Assembly: GCA_947568835.1 (NCBI GenBank)
Contig: OX387602.1
Location: 2,388,570 to 2,452,569, forward strand
Source: Protonemura montana
Taxonomy: Eukaryota; Arthropoda; Insecta; Plecoptera; Nemouridae
DNA length: 64,000 nucleotides
Direction: 5' to 3'
The notes below the pieces were generated by a model. It saw nothing but the letters and a program-made list of their open reading frames with translations. It was not told the DNA's origin and did no database searches. Both the position numbers and the translations under genes were made by a program. Positions within the stretch are counted from its first letter, which is position 1. Every line of letters starts with the position of its first letter. Below are positions 49,961 to 63,252 of this stretch, in pieces.

Positions 49961-52900
49961 CCGACTGTATATATCATTCTCTTTGTTCTTTATGTTTACC
50001 AGTTTTGAGAGACATTTAAAAAAGCCACATTAATTTCCCCATCAATTCCGACTCAATTGTGGCAATAACAATATCGCCAACAGTTTGAATGCATTCGGTC
50101 AGCCTTTTTGCATCGAAAAAACTAAAAAGAATAGACCATTCAAGAAAACAACTGGACTAAAATTCTATGAGCGGTTTTTTAAAATGATGTCCGTGCCCTA
50201 GAACAGTGTTGAGCACGTTAAAACTTAAAATTCTAAGCTTGAGTGCAGTGTCACGATGCCAACATTACGGTTGCATGGAGGTATGCATTCCGTAGATTAA
50301 CGGTCAATGACGAGTATCCGTCATTTATAATGCAGTAGGCCTCTCCTGGGATTCGAACCCGGCAAAAGGTGTTCGTGTGCAGGTGGTTTGGGAGGGCAAG
50401 GGTGCGAGGATGAGAGGTCGTAGGCAGAATCGTACATGGTTCCGACGCGGTCCCCCTCCCTCATACCATGCTCACAACACCGCGCTCTAGTTTGTTTGTG
50501 CATAGCGCCGTGGCGGACACAGGTTGTTGATTAAAAATAATAAAAATTGGATAAATGTGTTTTCTGAAAGCCCGTCGCTTGGTCGTTCATAACGTGTATT
50601 CTTTTATGGAAGACAAAATATGACACGTTTTTAGCTGAGTGGTATAGAATAGAAAATATTAATTTCGTAAAAATGAAAACATTTAACAGGAGTGTACCTT
50701 TGTAAATTGTGTGTCCGCCAGAGAAGAGACATTTTGATTTGACGTGAATATGGCAATTACAGTTCGTTTTAAGTGAAAATTAGAGCCATTTAAACCGGGG
50801 AGGGAACGATGTCTTTCACATGATTTTACTGCGCGTTTCTCCATTAACGTTTCTGGATACAACCTGAAGAGTCAGGATATGTTATGGCATGCATGGAGTT
50901 AACTCGGGTAACGTTCGGGCATAAAACCTAATGGGTATTTCAGCAAATAAGCATTCATTTTTATTTGATATCAAGCAGCACAAGCGGGAAGAGTTTTCGC
51001 ATACTTCTCTTTTTAGTCGCGAAGAGTGCTCGACTGGTGTAGCTGATTCTGATTCAATTCTCAATGTAGATATGATGAGCACCAAACGAGACTGCGCTAT
51101 CCATGGCATTGAAGTTGGTTTTACACTACGTTAGTCTAGACTTGTGCAGTTCATTTCTACGAATTACTATCCATCTTCAAGTCGAGTTTTCTTTTGTGCT
51201 CTCCTTGTCACTTTATTTGTGATCTAAATGTTGTAAGGCACCTGACTCCTTGGCAGTTCTTCTTGCCACCATCTCAAGGTGCTGGTAACAACGCTATGTC
51301 TGCAATTTTATTAGATTCTCTTAGTTCTATTCTATACGAGAAAATTCTTAATTCTCGGATTGAAGTAACACACTTTCGTCCTTCATTATCCTCTAGTTAG
51401 CGTTCCGTTGCGATTTTATGCACCCTTTCCTCGCTCGACAATCTTTTAATTAAACGAACTCAAGTTGAACACAATGCCAGTTATCGACGAACGAAGTAGA
51501 ACTCCATACTCGTTGCATTCAATACCAAACCCTCGGTTTACTTCCACCCCCAAGCAAGATGGGAACAGTGAACTAAATTTAATCGTTCGTCCTTAAACAT
51601 CTGTTAAGAACGATCGATATAATCCCGTCTTAAGCTTATCATAAAAGTGTGAATCCCTGACGCGGTAAGATGGTCCAGCGGGTCGACCACGATCCTATCG
51701 TCCAATAACAATCTGGCTCGATTGAAAGGGTCAGCGAGGTTATTCAGTGATAAAGCCTGGACGCACGTCGCGCACGGGATAGGTAAGCGGCTCTCTTGGG
51801 GGGCTTTGCTGACGCCGCCGTCTTAAACCCGCTTCCAATTCGCCCGGCCCGCAAGGCCCGCGCACGCATTCTCCCCACACGCACTCGCACTGCATGCCTG
51901 CACGGTCCACACTTAATTTCAGCGTCGTAGCTTCTTTAGCGGCGGGCTTACGAGGCGCTCGTTTGGGAATGCCGCATAAACCATATTAAGACACTGAGAA
52001 CAACAAGGCAATCTTCGGCGGGCATGGAACAAGAGGGCCGGGTTAAGTCTCTGTTCAAATTCTAATATAATGCAAGTGGGGCTTTCTGAGAGAAGACTGC
52101 CGCGCAGGAAATTTGCTTAGGGTTTTATTCGATGCCGTCTTGTAGGCTTCATATCACTTGCATGAACGACGCGGTATGCATCACATTGCGTTGTGTGTCA
52201 GCTACAGATGTGTGCGCGAGAAGAATTGCAAAGGAGAAGGTCGCTCCAGACTAGAAGACTAGATCCAGAAAGTCGATCGCCAACCCAATCGCCAGCCAGA
52301 AGCCGTTGTTTTATTTCCTCCACGGTCATGTTTGGGTGATATTGACATTTCCTGGCAGTACGTGAAATTGATATCGTAATTCAAGGAACGTGCAGGGGAC
52401 ACAACGCGGAGGTAACACCGACGGGCTTTTAGAAGTTCCATTTCTTGTTGCGCAGGATATCGCGCGTGGGATTGCATTTCTCTCTGCAACGTCTCGCGGT
52501 GTTTTAATAAAATCGAGTAAACCGACGTCCATCATCGCTCTAGTGGACGCCCTCCGACGCCGCTCCGCGTCGCGACGCCGAGCAAAAACACGCGGCTGCG
52601 ACTTCGACGACACTTTCATAACTGCTAAACCGCACCGTTTGGTTCCCCGCTTGATGTTGCATACAAAATTTCCCGGGCGATTGAATCTTTCTCGCCGCGC
52701 ACGTTTTTCCTATCGATACATTAACCTAATTTGAAAGCATTGTTCCTCGTGTTTGCATCTAATTCGTTAGCGACTCTAGCCTGGCGTGCTGATTCACACT
52801 TTTTATTTTTGACTTATTAATGAATAACGTGGGTTACAATCATAATGAAGTAATAATAATGGTACGCAAACAAAACTGTTAATAATGGAAAACTCGTTTT

Positions 52901-53554
52901 CAGCTTTCGATAAATGATATTTGCTTTTTGTTTCGGTTTTCCGCGCGATGGAAATTAATGTCGCGAGATGTGGATAATGATGATTGGATATCGATGATCC
53001 AGTTCCGTGAGCTGTGTCATTCCATTTTGCAGATCAAAAACAACCAACGCTCGCTAATTCTCAGCCGCGTTTGCGACTGGCGGTAATAATTATTATTGTA
53101 TTCTTCTTGCATCGTCGCCGATACTGTAGTTAGCCTCAATTCGTCCTGTTGAATTGTTTCACTTGATTTTCAGTGCACGCTGCACACAACCATCAATGAC
53201 GCAACTGCAGCTAGCAATTGTGGATTGACGGAAGCATTTTCTATCGCCCGCCTCCAGTTTTTTGTTATGTGCCGTTCAATTCCTGCATTTTAAAACCAAC
53301 CGTCGGTATGTTTCGATAACATGTTGAGAGAAAGGGAATGCTTTTCACTTCTTGGTTTTGACGCTAATAATCAGAAATTTGTTAATTATATGAGTTTATT
53401 CTGATTAAAAGTTACGCAGCAAAATCACTGGGATGTGAAACAGAATTATAAAAATGTCTTACGGTAAATTTTAGGCTTCAGTTCAACACCCGATTGCACC
53501 AGACAAAGAACGGATGGATAGGAAGCCAACTGTAAAAGTCTAAGGATTACAATT
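49961..53554. other. No gene established
   Basis: AT-rich with a GC-rich island at 52.38-52.65 kb, where a plus-strand frame of 114 codons and minus frames overlap. A tRNA-like T-arm occurs at 50.34 kb without the rest of a tRNA. The acceptor TTGATTTTCAG at 53,173 opens 39 codons in frame 0. Confidence 0.45.
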
Positions 53555-53806
53555 TTAAAGATTCAGAATTGTCTGGATGTGCACTAAGTAGGCAGGACAG
53601 GAGTGAAAGCAGGAGTAAAGGAGCTTGGAAATATGCGTCTGGCCAGATAGGCCAAGTGCTCTCAGTCCTGTGCTTTCGGCCACACAATCTCGCTTCGCCG
53701 AGAGGAAAACGACTCTCAGCGGAGAAGCTTTTTCCAGAATGGCTACCGTTTCAGATAATATTTTGTGACATAGTATATTGTCATCAGTTTGTGCAGCTTC
53801 ACTCAC

Positions 53807-53858
53807 CTCGCCACCAAGCTCTCGACAGCATGGATTGGCTGAGGAAGCCTGCAGAGTG
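53807..53858 (-). other. Possible exon with consensus donor
   Basis: The minus strand reads CACTATTTCAACAG|CACTCTG, followed after 52 nt by GGCGAG|GTGAGTG, a near-perfect donor. All three frames are open. The phase-1 frame has the best codon-position profile. If no splice occurs, one minus frame stays open for about 105 codons to 53555. The plus strand is also open through the same block for 98 codons. Confidence 0.2.
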
Positions 53859-53864
53859 CTGTTG

Positions 53865-56800
53865 AAATAGTGCCATCAAGCTACGATACCGGCACGAGGT
53901 TTCCTCTTCTCCCTTCATGACTACATTGGGTGCATCATGAAGCTCATCGTCCACCCCCAAGCCCGTTTACTAAACAACAAGTACTCGAGCACCAAAAACC
54001 AATCAATCAATCAGCCAGCCAGTCAATCATCATTCCGTTCTGACCCGTCGTACACGAAATAAGCTTTTTTGCTGCACCAGTAAACGCAGTACTCCGGATC
54101 GTTTGGCCGGTGGCTTGAATTGAAAACCGAGACAGGTCTCCGCCAAAGATCGGCGTCTTCAATGCCCCCGGAATTAACAGCCAAATATAGCCAATGGAAT
54201 TTCTATAACACATTTTCCAGGGCAAGCGGTGGATCAATTCGATATTTTACGAACTGACCTACGATGAAAACTCCAGCAATTTAAAATATGGGTTAATTTT
54301 CTAATGTACACATAAGTTATAATTGTGTCCCATGTGCTGAGAAGCTTTATGGGCTGGTGTTTGCTCACTCAAATTCTGGGGGAGTGCAGATAACCCATTT
54401 ACAAGCTCTCTATCCCTTAGATATAGGAGTAAGCTTCACAAAGTAATGAATATTAATTAATCACATAACAATTGCTTTCGACGAAGTTTCGCAAAATATG
54501 TCGCATCTATCTATTTTCTGTTTGTTGTCTTTCAACCGTATCTATACCCCGAGTTCGTGGTATTTCTTGATTAGAACATCTTTCGGCTCTCTTGCTCCCC
54601 GGATTAGTTCCCCAATTTCATCTGAGTAAGGGATTTTCCTCTGCTACCGCGAGCTTCAGTTCCTGCCTCCACTTTATCTTTATTAAGACAGGCCGGGGTG
54701 TTTTTTCGCTTTGAAGGAGGTGCTTTTCAAAGGATTTAAACACTTCCTTATGGCTAAACTATAGGTATAAGGTTTTTGCTGCTCATAAGCTGCCGCGGGT
54801 GTAAATTTAATACACACTGCTTACCATTAGCCTTTTTGGATCAACATCTGTACGGATAGGAACGGCTTTCTATGAGACATCGTTTGGAAAATGCGTTACC
54901 TAACAAAGAGTTTGATCAAGTTAATAATTTCAAATAAAACGTATAAAAATTGTGGTACATGCTATGATGATCGTCTCACTACCACAAGACAATACACGAC
55001 GCTATGTTCGTAATTCAAAGTTGAAGCTCGATCCTAACTTCATTACCCAGCGAGATACTACGAATACAACCACGCTGAAAAGGATGTTTTTCTTCGTGAA
55101 GATAGCTACATAGATAAAGTAATTTTTCCACGGGTTTCCTTAAAAAGATGTCATATACGAACCGTATATAAAGCACTCGCTCTAGCGGCAGAAATAACAC
55201 GGGCCATGTATACCGTACAAACTTAGAGTTCGCAACAAGCTATTTCAAAGTTGCAACATAAAATATAAGCGTTTTTCCTATACCTACGTACACCCTTGTA
55301 CACGAGACAAATATTGTGGTACTATAGATTGTGTAATTTTGCTGGTGCACAGCATCCCAACTTTCTGACTCGTGTAATGAGCTAGGAGGGTCCGCGTTCA
55401 GTAACCGAGCTCTGCACCTGGGCATTCTGACCCGCGAGGTGGGCGCAACCACTCGTGTCTTTGGGTGAAGCTTCACCGCAGCCTTTGGCCTGCCCAAAAC
55501 GCAAAACCAGACGCAATCACAGACGATGAACCGTGGTTTCTTTCGAGAATAATCTCAAATCTCAAGAGCTCATCTGTAATTACCAATTAACTCACTATCG
55601 TAATCTTAACCGCCTGACTCTATAGCGTAGAATTAATATTATTGCACTTTTTGAAGGTTGGGATTTTCATCTCCTTGTTTTATGACCGTATTTCAAATCA
55701 TAAATCCATTATTACCGTCACGTGGTGTTTTCAAAAAGTTGAATTCAGAATCAGAAATGTGTATGTACCTAGAGACTGGTGGCCTAGATAAACGTGACCC
55801 CTGCTGAAATGGAGACATTAGCATCCGTTGGGATATAATTTAATCCCTGTTCAGTGCTACTGGCTTTTATAAGACACATTCATCATTCATCCCTTCTGCT
55901 GGTCCTATCTTATACCGCTGAAGCCAAAGAACCTATAGAGTGCAGCCTTGTATATGTGTGGAAAGCCCTTTTTATGCCGGCGCATTGCTTATTGTGGCCC
56001 TTCGCTGTCATGCCTTTCAAGATAATGAGTGCTACTGCCGGTGGTGTGGTGCCGCTGTATAATTAATGAAATTGTGGGTGAGAAAATGGACCACTCACTC
56101 GAGCACGCACCGTTGCCGGCACAATAGCCGCTACGTTTGCGTGGACCTTTTCTTTGGGCGACTCCGCGAGGAGTGGCCGATGTTCGGAATTTAAAGACAT
56201 TTCGAATGTTCGGTAAACACACTAGATCAGCACGTGAATCGTGATTCTGTGATGATTTTTGCACTCTACTTTTAATTGGGCTCTGAAAATCCAACTTTTA
56301 TTGCTTGTAATGGTTGCACAAATATTACACGTGATTTATACAGTTCGATTAATCACTGTAAGACTATCTTCATGGGAAAGCTTTCGCTGAAGATGTTGTT
56401 GATAATGTGAATTTATATCTGATGTAATCTAACAGTCTCATTTCGTTAATGCCTTTAACTTCTTACGTGTTTCTTTCTGCAGCGCATCTCTCCCTTTGTC
56501 AACGCTTTCTTCCACCGACTGGCTGCTTTATATACGCTTACTTTTTCATAGTTACCGCACTCGAGTTATCTAATTCCAGGAAACATCCCCTTCTGAACGA
56601 AAAGTTTTCTTTCATTCGTGAAATGAAACCATGCTCTAACCATTCGTTTACTTACACTTTCAATAACATAGTGTCAACAAATAAAAACAAACAAAAAAAA
56701 CACTGGAAACATGAAAACATAGCGGACCAAGTCTACGAGCTGTGCAAGAAACGCAATAACTGTAATATTTTCTGCCCATTGGTTCCTTTCTTGAAGTGCG

Positions 56801-59800
56801 TTCCTTTCATATAACAAATATATGTGAGGGACCCGCAAGATTTTATGATTTTAAGATTTTATGACTCGTTGAAAACAAGCTCACTAAATTTTCCGTGTGC
56901 ATCTTCTCGTGTCTTAGCTCAAGTCAGAGGTGAAATTTCTTCCCGACTGTCTTTTTGATTTGAAAATCAAACATTCTGCTCTTAGTACACGCTTTGAAAT
57001 GCAAATTTAATCGGAGCTGAAATTTTGGACACGTATACCGCACGACTCGCAAGCCCCAAGAGGTAACGCTGAGCAATCTGGCAGTGAAGTTGAGACGAAT
57101 CATGATTGTAGGTGCAACAGCAGAGGTCTCCTGTCAGAGCAGAGTGAATGGTCGTGGTCGGATCGCAAGCGAGCGAGGAGGATGTTGCCAGCGGATAGGT
57201 GGGGTCGCCGCGGACGCCGACGCCGCTGTGCGGAGGAATCGTGGCCCAGTGCGTCCGCTCGTCACGCTCCGCGCTCTGCCAGACTCTGATGCATAATGCG
57301 CTGAGCGCTGGGTTCTGGGATCGTAGCACATACCGAACCCCTCGTCGTCGGCAAACAGACCGAACCACGCGCGTTCGCCATGAACAGGAGTTGGTACAGG
57401 TACATGGACACCTTACAGGCGTAGGGACACAGTAAAGACCACAGTACATACAGAAGATTACGGAACAGGCGTGGGAAACTGTTCAGGTACGGAGAGAAGC
57501 GTACAGGCAAAGGGTCATTGGGCACTCCGTGCAGGAGTGCTCCAGACAGGAGTGCCTCTGCTCTCCAGCGAAATGTTTTGCAACTATTGTTTCAGCCATC
57601 TCGGTTCTACCCCTAAGAAAAATATTCCATGCACTCTGAGGACTCAATTCTATCTTTTCTTAAGTAAAACCAAGACGTTCTGCGATGTTAGTTCGCAACA
57701 AACGAATACCTATACGACTCGAAAAAGTTGTGCTTGTTGCCCTAGCAAATGGCCTTTCTACGAGCAATTCATGTTACGCCTCGCCACTGCGACCGGCCAT
57801 TAAAATAATTTTCCATTTCATGGTTTTGCATAAAGCGAAACATTTTTAATTTCGTTCGCTCAGTGGTTGGTGTATCCTGCCGTATGTGGACGTCCTTCAC
57901 AAATGGCATTGCAGACGAAAAAGTTAGCATCTTCAAATATCCAGCAAAATGATGTCCACGGAATGTAGAGAGTTACGTTTGCATATCTGAATACGTTCTC
58001 ATAGATTCTGTTTGAAGTCGCAGTCAGTCTAAAGCCTAGACATATGCAGCGTCGATTGTATGGGGCAAACCGAAAGAAACAGAATATTTTATCAGTCTGT
58101 AAACCCATAACTTCTATAAATAATTGCAACTGTGTATACACCGCCATGGTTTTCGTTAGCGCACAGGCAGTGAAGCGATCCTGCTAAGCGATCCCGTGCC
58201 GTCCAAGCCCGACCCTCCTGCCAGCAGACCGTTGCAAATCCATCTGGATTTACACTGAGTTTTCGCTGGGCAGGAGGAGGGTGGCGACGTCAAAACTAAG
58301 CAATTCACCGAAACGTTCTGCGCCGAAACTTGTGTCAACGAATGCTAGAAATGGAACGAGTAAAAATTTCATAAGGATTTACTTTGACAAAGTGTGTTTT
58401 AAGACTACATGTACTTAAGCGAGGTGAAACGTATTTTTTTCTGAGCCGCCGAGCCTACCCTCTCCGACGCCAAGCGTCTCGACGCCTGGTGCAAGGCGTC
58501 GTGGTGAAAAATATTGTGACCTTTCGACCTTCTCGGTAACACCTTGGCAAGCATATGAGCGTATGACACCGATATCTTTCTGCATTGTAGAGATGACAAC
58601 GCAGCAACATCTGCACGTGCATTACTCAGAATTTATATTCCGAAAGTTATAACTAAGCTTAAACCATTCGTGCCATCTTCAACAACAATATGAAATTATA
58701 ATACAGTGTTTTGCTTTTAATATATTCCGAAATTGCGTAAGCGTATCCTTCCGTTTCTTTGCAAACAAAATTTGCGATCCATCTTAATGAAAGTAATTTC
58801 CTTGCGTCTAGAACAAACTAGAAGTTTTTACATAAAACGGTATTTGTGTGCAAACTGAACTTGCAAACAATCTCGTTTATCGTTAATTTGAAGTATATTA
58901 ATGCGAAAAATAAGGTTGATATCTAGATTGCCATAGTACCCATCGCCTAGCACCTACAAATACAGTGTTTTTTTTTAAATCGATGATGAATAATGAGCGT
59001 TTTGCATGCACTGCTTGCCCTTGGTGTGCGTTCCTCACCTATCGCCCCGAACCGACGGATACAAGTCACTACATAAGTGCGATGGCTCGAGGATCAGGAA
59101 ATAGCTCAGCACTCAATCACAACATGAGCCTGGGAAAACAATGTGCAGGACATTCCCCATTAAGAGAGCCCATTTGTAACGCGTTGTGATAACGTTAGAT
59201 AGGAACGATATTTTCCAACCCTTACTAATCTGGTAGCTCGTTCCATGCGATAAATTGGCTGATGTTCGATTCTAATAGCAATCCACGATTCACCCTGAGG
59301 CAGATATCAAGCATTTGGTTGGAATCGCATACCAGTAAAATATTGAAATGCTGTGGACATAGACGTTAAAGCAATGTAAAAATAATGACACTATTACAGT
59401 CATCGACATGCATGGTCCAATTTTGATCACGGGATCTCTTCATGTGTAGTGGTGGCCATTATTAAATTATTGTAATCATAATGAATATTCAGTTCACTCG
59501 AAGTTTGAAGGGGTTCGGATTGCCAACCGGACGGCGCTTAGAGGCGGCCGAGCTAGGTCCACACTTGAAAACAGATGGAAATTGACAAAAACAGAGCACG
59601 CCGAAAGCCTCGCGTTCCATTAATTTCCACGGGATTAAACTAATCCTATTTTTCCGCCTATTTGAGGATAAATGATGGGCAAGTTGATTGTCTGCCGCAT
59701 AACGCGAGGTACATTTGATGCCGCCGCAAATATGTCTCATTCCGTTTAATTTATAGGGTCAGTTGACGAAGAAATGATTGCATTAGCGGCGTAACGACTG

Positions 59801-62800
59801 CACTTTTGTCACCACAGTTCAATGATGATACCTAACGCTGGGTAACACATCACTGCCCAGAATATTGTTCATTAAAAATGAGTGGAAAAAGTGAGCTTTG
59901 GGAGAGTTCACCTAATAGAACACTACTTTGCCGGCGACGTAACGACGTTACTTACAGAGCATGTAAGAAGTATCTAACTCGATGATGAGTTGCAAATGTA
60001 GGTTAATGGAATGGAAGCTCATTTTGAAAATACGTCGAATGCCTTTATGGTAAATTGATGCAGCATTACAGAAGAGACGATACTTACTGATCTACTATCA
60101 ATACCGGCACGATAATTCTGTAATTTATCACAAAATGCATTACTGTAGAGAAATATATCATCATTAGCAAAGATGTAACATGCAAATGTGTATAATTGAA
60201 TTCAAAATTAAAGCTGCAGACGTCGTCTAAAAAAATCGTATGAAATGAAATAGATTTTGCATAATGAAAGAAAGCCCTTCAAGTGACATGTAGTAATGTT
60301 AAATACCTTTTCAAAACGTTAACATAAAGAGAGCTATTTTCCGTGGTAGGTAATCAAAGCGAATATGGGCACTGCACTGCATTCGACGACTCACGGGCTG
60401 GGAAATGAATGAGTATTATGGTGAACATGAAATCAGTAGGAAGTCTTGGTAAAGAAAGTATGCAATCATCGTACACAGAAATTATTTGAAAAGTTTTCGC
60501 CGAGTGTTCAAGTCCACTAAGTGATTCGTCGATGGTTAATTTTTCCGTGCTGCGCTCGGAAAACTTGTGCTTGTGGCAGAGCGCACTTGATCGTCCCGAC
60601 ATCGCGTGATTCTGTTCATTTCCCTACTTCTTTCTTGGCCAACTTGGCAGGGCAAATTATCATTTCAATGCAGTGTAAAGCTACTTCATGACTTTGCTGG
60701 GAATTCCATTGGGGCGCAGACATCTCGTATTACCCTTCTTAATTATTACCAGTATAGCGAGGAGGTTCACTATTTTCACGCATCCAAAAAAAAACAAAAA
60801 ATAAGTGAAATATTTTCACAAAACGAGCCAGTTATTTTATTTACCAAACAGCACCGTTTTTTTTTATGTTTTTAAGCTTTCCTGTGTTATTCTCCGCGAT
60901 CCGACATCGATACCATCAATAAACATATTGTAAAACGCACACACAAGGCTGTTTGTTCAATTGTTCACATTTATCATTACAGCAAAATGATTGATGGTTC
61001 GCTGTTCGCTTTCATAATTGCACAAGTGCTCGGCAGCATCACGAGAGACGAGTGATCACGGGCGACATCCAAGCTCGGGTAGTGTGTGCCCACGTTATTA
61101 CTGCTTGTCGCCCATGTGTGTATTGACATTGCGTTCTGCTTCCATAGAAACCTGGGGATAGTGATCGTACCTACTCTCGAATGGAGCTTGTCGGCTGGAT
61201 AATTATTTGATTCAATCTCGAATTTGTCACCATGTTTAATGCACCTGATGTTTATTTAGCCATTATCGTCTATATCGTTGTCGACTTGGCAGTCCCGGAA
61301 TCGATTCCCAGGAAAGTCTACACTTATCCACTGCGACAACTCCTACAAGCAGCAAGTGTGTTTAACATTCATCTAGGCTAACAATGTTCGTGTTCATGTC
61401 GGTGTATGCCTACCATGTAACCTGTTCAATTAACCACACTTTACGGTCGACCTGTTTTTTATCAAAATATTGCTTTACCTTGTTTTATGCACTTTCCATG
61501 CTTAATAACGTGTGATAACACCGTGTCTAATTCTAAAATCGCTTACTCCTGAAATGAGTGGCCTAACAAATGTTTTGTATGAAACTCTTCTGAATATACT
61601 GTGTGTCTATGTGAGAGGATCGGAAGCGTTGCTGGCCAACGGCACGTGTAGGCTGATGGAGTCGGGCCATTCGTTTGGTCGCCATGAAGTTGAAACTGTG
61701 TGGCGCGCAAAACGCCACTCAATTGGGGCAAGTAATTAATGAACCCTATCCCGTAAAGCGCAAACGCTTACGCAAGAATGACACTAGCAGAGAAATCTCC
61801 AATAAAGCATAAACGCAAATCGCTTTGCCCGCCCTGTTTGAGCCTGTACAACAAGAGCTAAGCATATGCGCCGCGTCCATGTGGGGCTAATTCAAATTAA
61901 TACCCGAACACAAGGGGGCATAAAAATAAATCAATTAGTGGGCGAACCGTTTTATACTAGATTAGTGGAATTCAAACAGACTCTGATACAGCAGAGTATA
62001 GCGTTAAAACTGGGAAATACCTTCCCCGATAACAGCAGGGAAGGGTGACGTACATTATGCAGGGTATTTAACGCTCCCCGTCTTGCAGGATACACGGCGA
62101 AGTAAAGAGTTAATTAATCATTAAAACAACTCCGAAATTCGTTAAATTTACATGCGCCCCGGTTTGTCGCTAATTATTGTCACTCGGGTCGAATCGTGTA
62201 ATTATTTTTGTCATTTTTAACACTTCCGAGTCACGCTTACTTATCAAGTTGTCAGACCCGACGTAACTTCTTGTTAAATATTCACTCATTCCAACCACCA
62301 CATCGAGGCGGTAATATTTCGGCTCTGCTCACTCGTTATTAGGCGTGGCGTCAACTTTGCAATTGGATTATAATTCAAATTTATAGTCCCGCAAATAAGT
62401 GACTAGATGTGTTTTGGCAAAACGCGCGCGTGTATTGAGTCGGTTGCTCTGCGGTTTCTAAAGGGGCAAAGCGCAGAAGATTTGTGCACGGGTACAGAAA
62501 GCTATCGGCAATGTCATTCGAGAAGAGAAGTGGATACACACACCCAGACCCTGCTCTGCATAACATCCCTAACCTACCCACTAAAGTCCCTCGAGGACCA
62601 TTACTGAGTTCTTACGGCTTCCCAGCATATAGACCTTGTCGCGTGTAGATCGAAGATCATTGAGACCAGAGGTGTTCCCAATATCCAGAAATTGTTTTCT
62701 CTGGTATTAGATTGCCTCACACGTTTGCACGTTGTGTGAGCACTTGATTTGTATGCATGCATAGAAACAGAAAAATGTTAAAAAAAATGTGAAGCCATTA

Positions 62801-62978
62801 AAAATGTACGATATTTTTTTAAACATGGCAATCTAGGAAATTTATTTTGTTCCAAACGAATTAAAAAGTTTTGCTTGTTTTTGGATCTCCTACAACACAT
62901 CATGTTTACCGTTCTCAAAATACTCAACTCTGCTCGGAATTTTTCATGCGATATTTTCCACATTCAAAAAAAAATTAC
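53865..62978. other. Start of the long intron of the minus-strand model; no gene seen
   Basis: Mainly AT-rich. GC-rich at 57.12-57.55 kb, with open frames on both strands and ACAGG-rich degenerate repetition at 57.39-57.52 kb. TATATAAAG at 55,163 lacks an initiator. TAATTA cores recur at 62.05-62.4 kb. Confidence 0.45.
54001..54033. repeat. CAAT/CAGC tetranucleotide repeat
   Basis: AATCAATCAATCAGCCAGCC then AGTCAATCATC; imperfect four-base periodicity. Confidence 0.8.
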
Positions 62979-63030
62979 CTTGACCAACGAGTGCGACGAG
63001 CAAAACGGCGGCAAGTGCAGCCCGCGTCAT
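62979..63030 (-). CDS. First coding exon of a secreted or membrane protein (signal peptide)
   Basis: The minus-strand ATG at 63030 opens 17 codons translating as MTRAALAAVLLVALVGQ. This has a short basic N-terminus, a hydrophobic Ala/Leu/Val core and small residues at the end, the classic signal-peptide plan. The frame is interrupted after the first base of codon 18 by a donor, CAAG|GTAATT, so the intron is phase 1, the usual phase after signal-peptide exons. Reading on without splicing gives N-F-F-F, which does not continue a sensible protein. The exon sits about 220 nt below an initiator/DPE promoter. The family cannot be told from a signal peptide alone. A chance ATG-hydrophobic-donor string is the alternative, but the promoter, start context and donor together make that less likely. 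Confidence 0.6.
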
Positions 63031-63250
63031 CCTGAAGTCAATGAATCACCTCTTCGCAACCACTAGAAAAACACCAGCACGTACTCGACACACCAATTGA
63101 AATACCGAAACTGTCAATCGACTAAAGCCCCATGGAGCGGGGTTGAAACGAGCCGCGATCTGCAAGACGTTGCGTCTTCCTGTCACTGCGTGGTTGGCAC
63201 GTGCGCGCGAGCGAACGACGACCTTCTGACGCGGAGGCGGCGATGAGACT
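63031..63250 (-). other. Predicted 5' leader of the minus-strand gene
   Basis: This is the stretch between the predicted start site at 63250 and the initiator codon at 63030, about 220 nt. The promoter-proximal half is GC-rich. The start codon has A at -3 in the minus-strand context ACTTCAGGATGA, which favours initiation. I checked no upstream short frame in detail. The leader is inferred from the promoter and first exon. Confidence 0.45.
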
Positions 63251-63252
63251 GA
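63218..63252 (-). promoter_or_regulatory. Initiator plus DPE core promoter
   Basis: Read on the minus strand, TCAGTC lies at 63252-63247 and matches the arthropod initiator TCAKTY, which puts +1 at the A at 63250. Counting from that A, positions +28 to +33 (63223-63218) read GGTCGT, a full match to the downstream promoter element consensus RGWYV at the exact spacing it requires. There is no TATA box at -30. A TATAGGAG-like string lies about 95 bp upstream, too far to pair with this start. The surroundings are GC-rich, and a CACGTG E-box lies at 63198-63203 in the leader. Motifs and spacing are seen directly; promoter activity is inferred. Confidence 0.55.

Noticed and set aside
50341..50420. 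tRNA-like T-arm (GGGATTCGAACCC read on the plus strand) with a near-matching acceptor-like pair GAGAGGC/CCTCTC
   Set aside because: The minus-strand T-stem has a C-A mismatch, there is no A-box or D-arm, and the spacing is 8 nt too long for a standard tRNA. It may be a relic of a tRNA-derived SINE, but nothing else supports that.
55150..55215. TATATAAAG box on the plus strand
   Set aside because: There is no initiator at the right distance, and the first ATG downstream opens only six codons.
56982..57449. 155-codon minus-strand open frame with several cysteines
   Set aside because: Other frames on both strands are open through the same GC-rich block and the product matches nothing I know.
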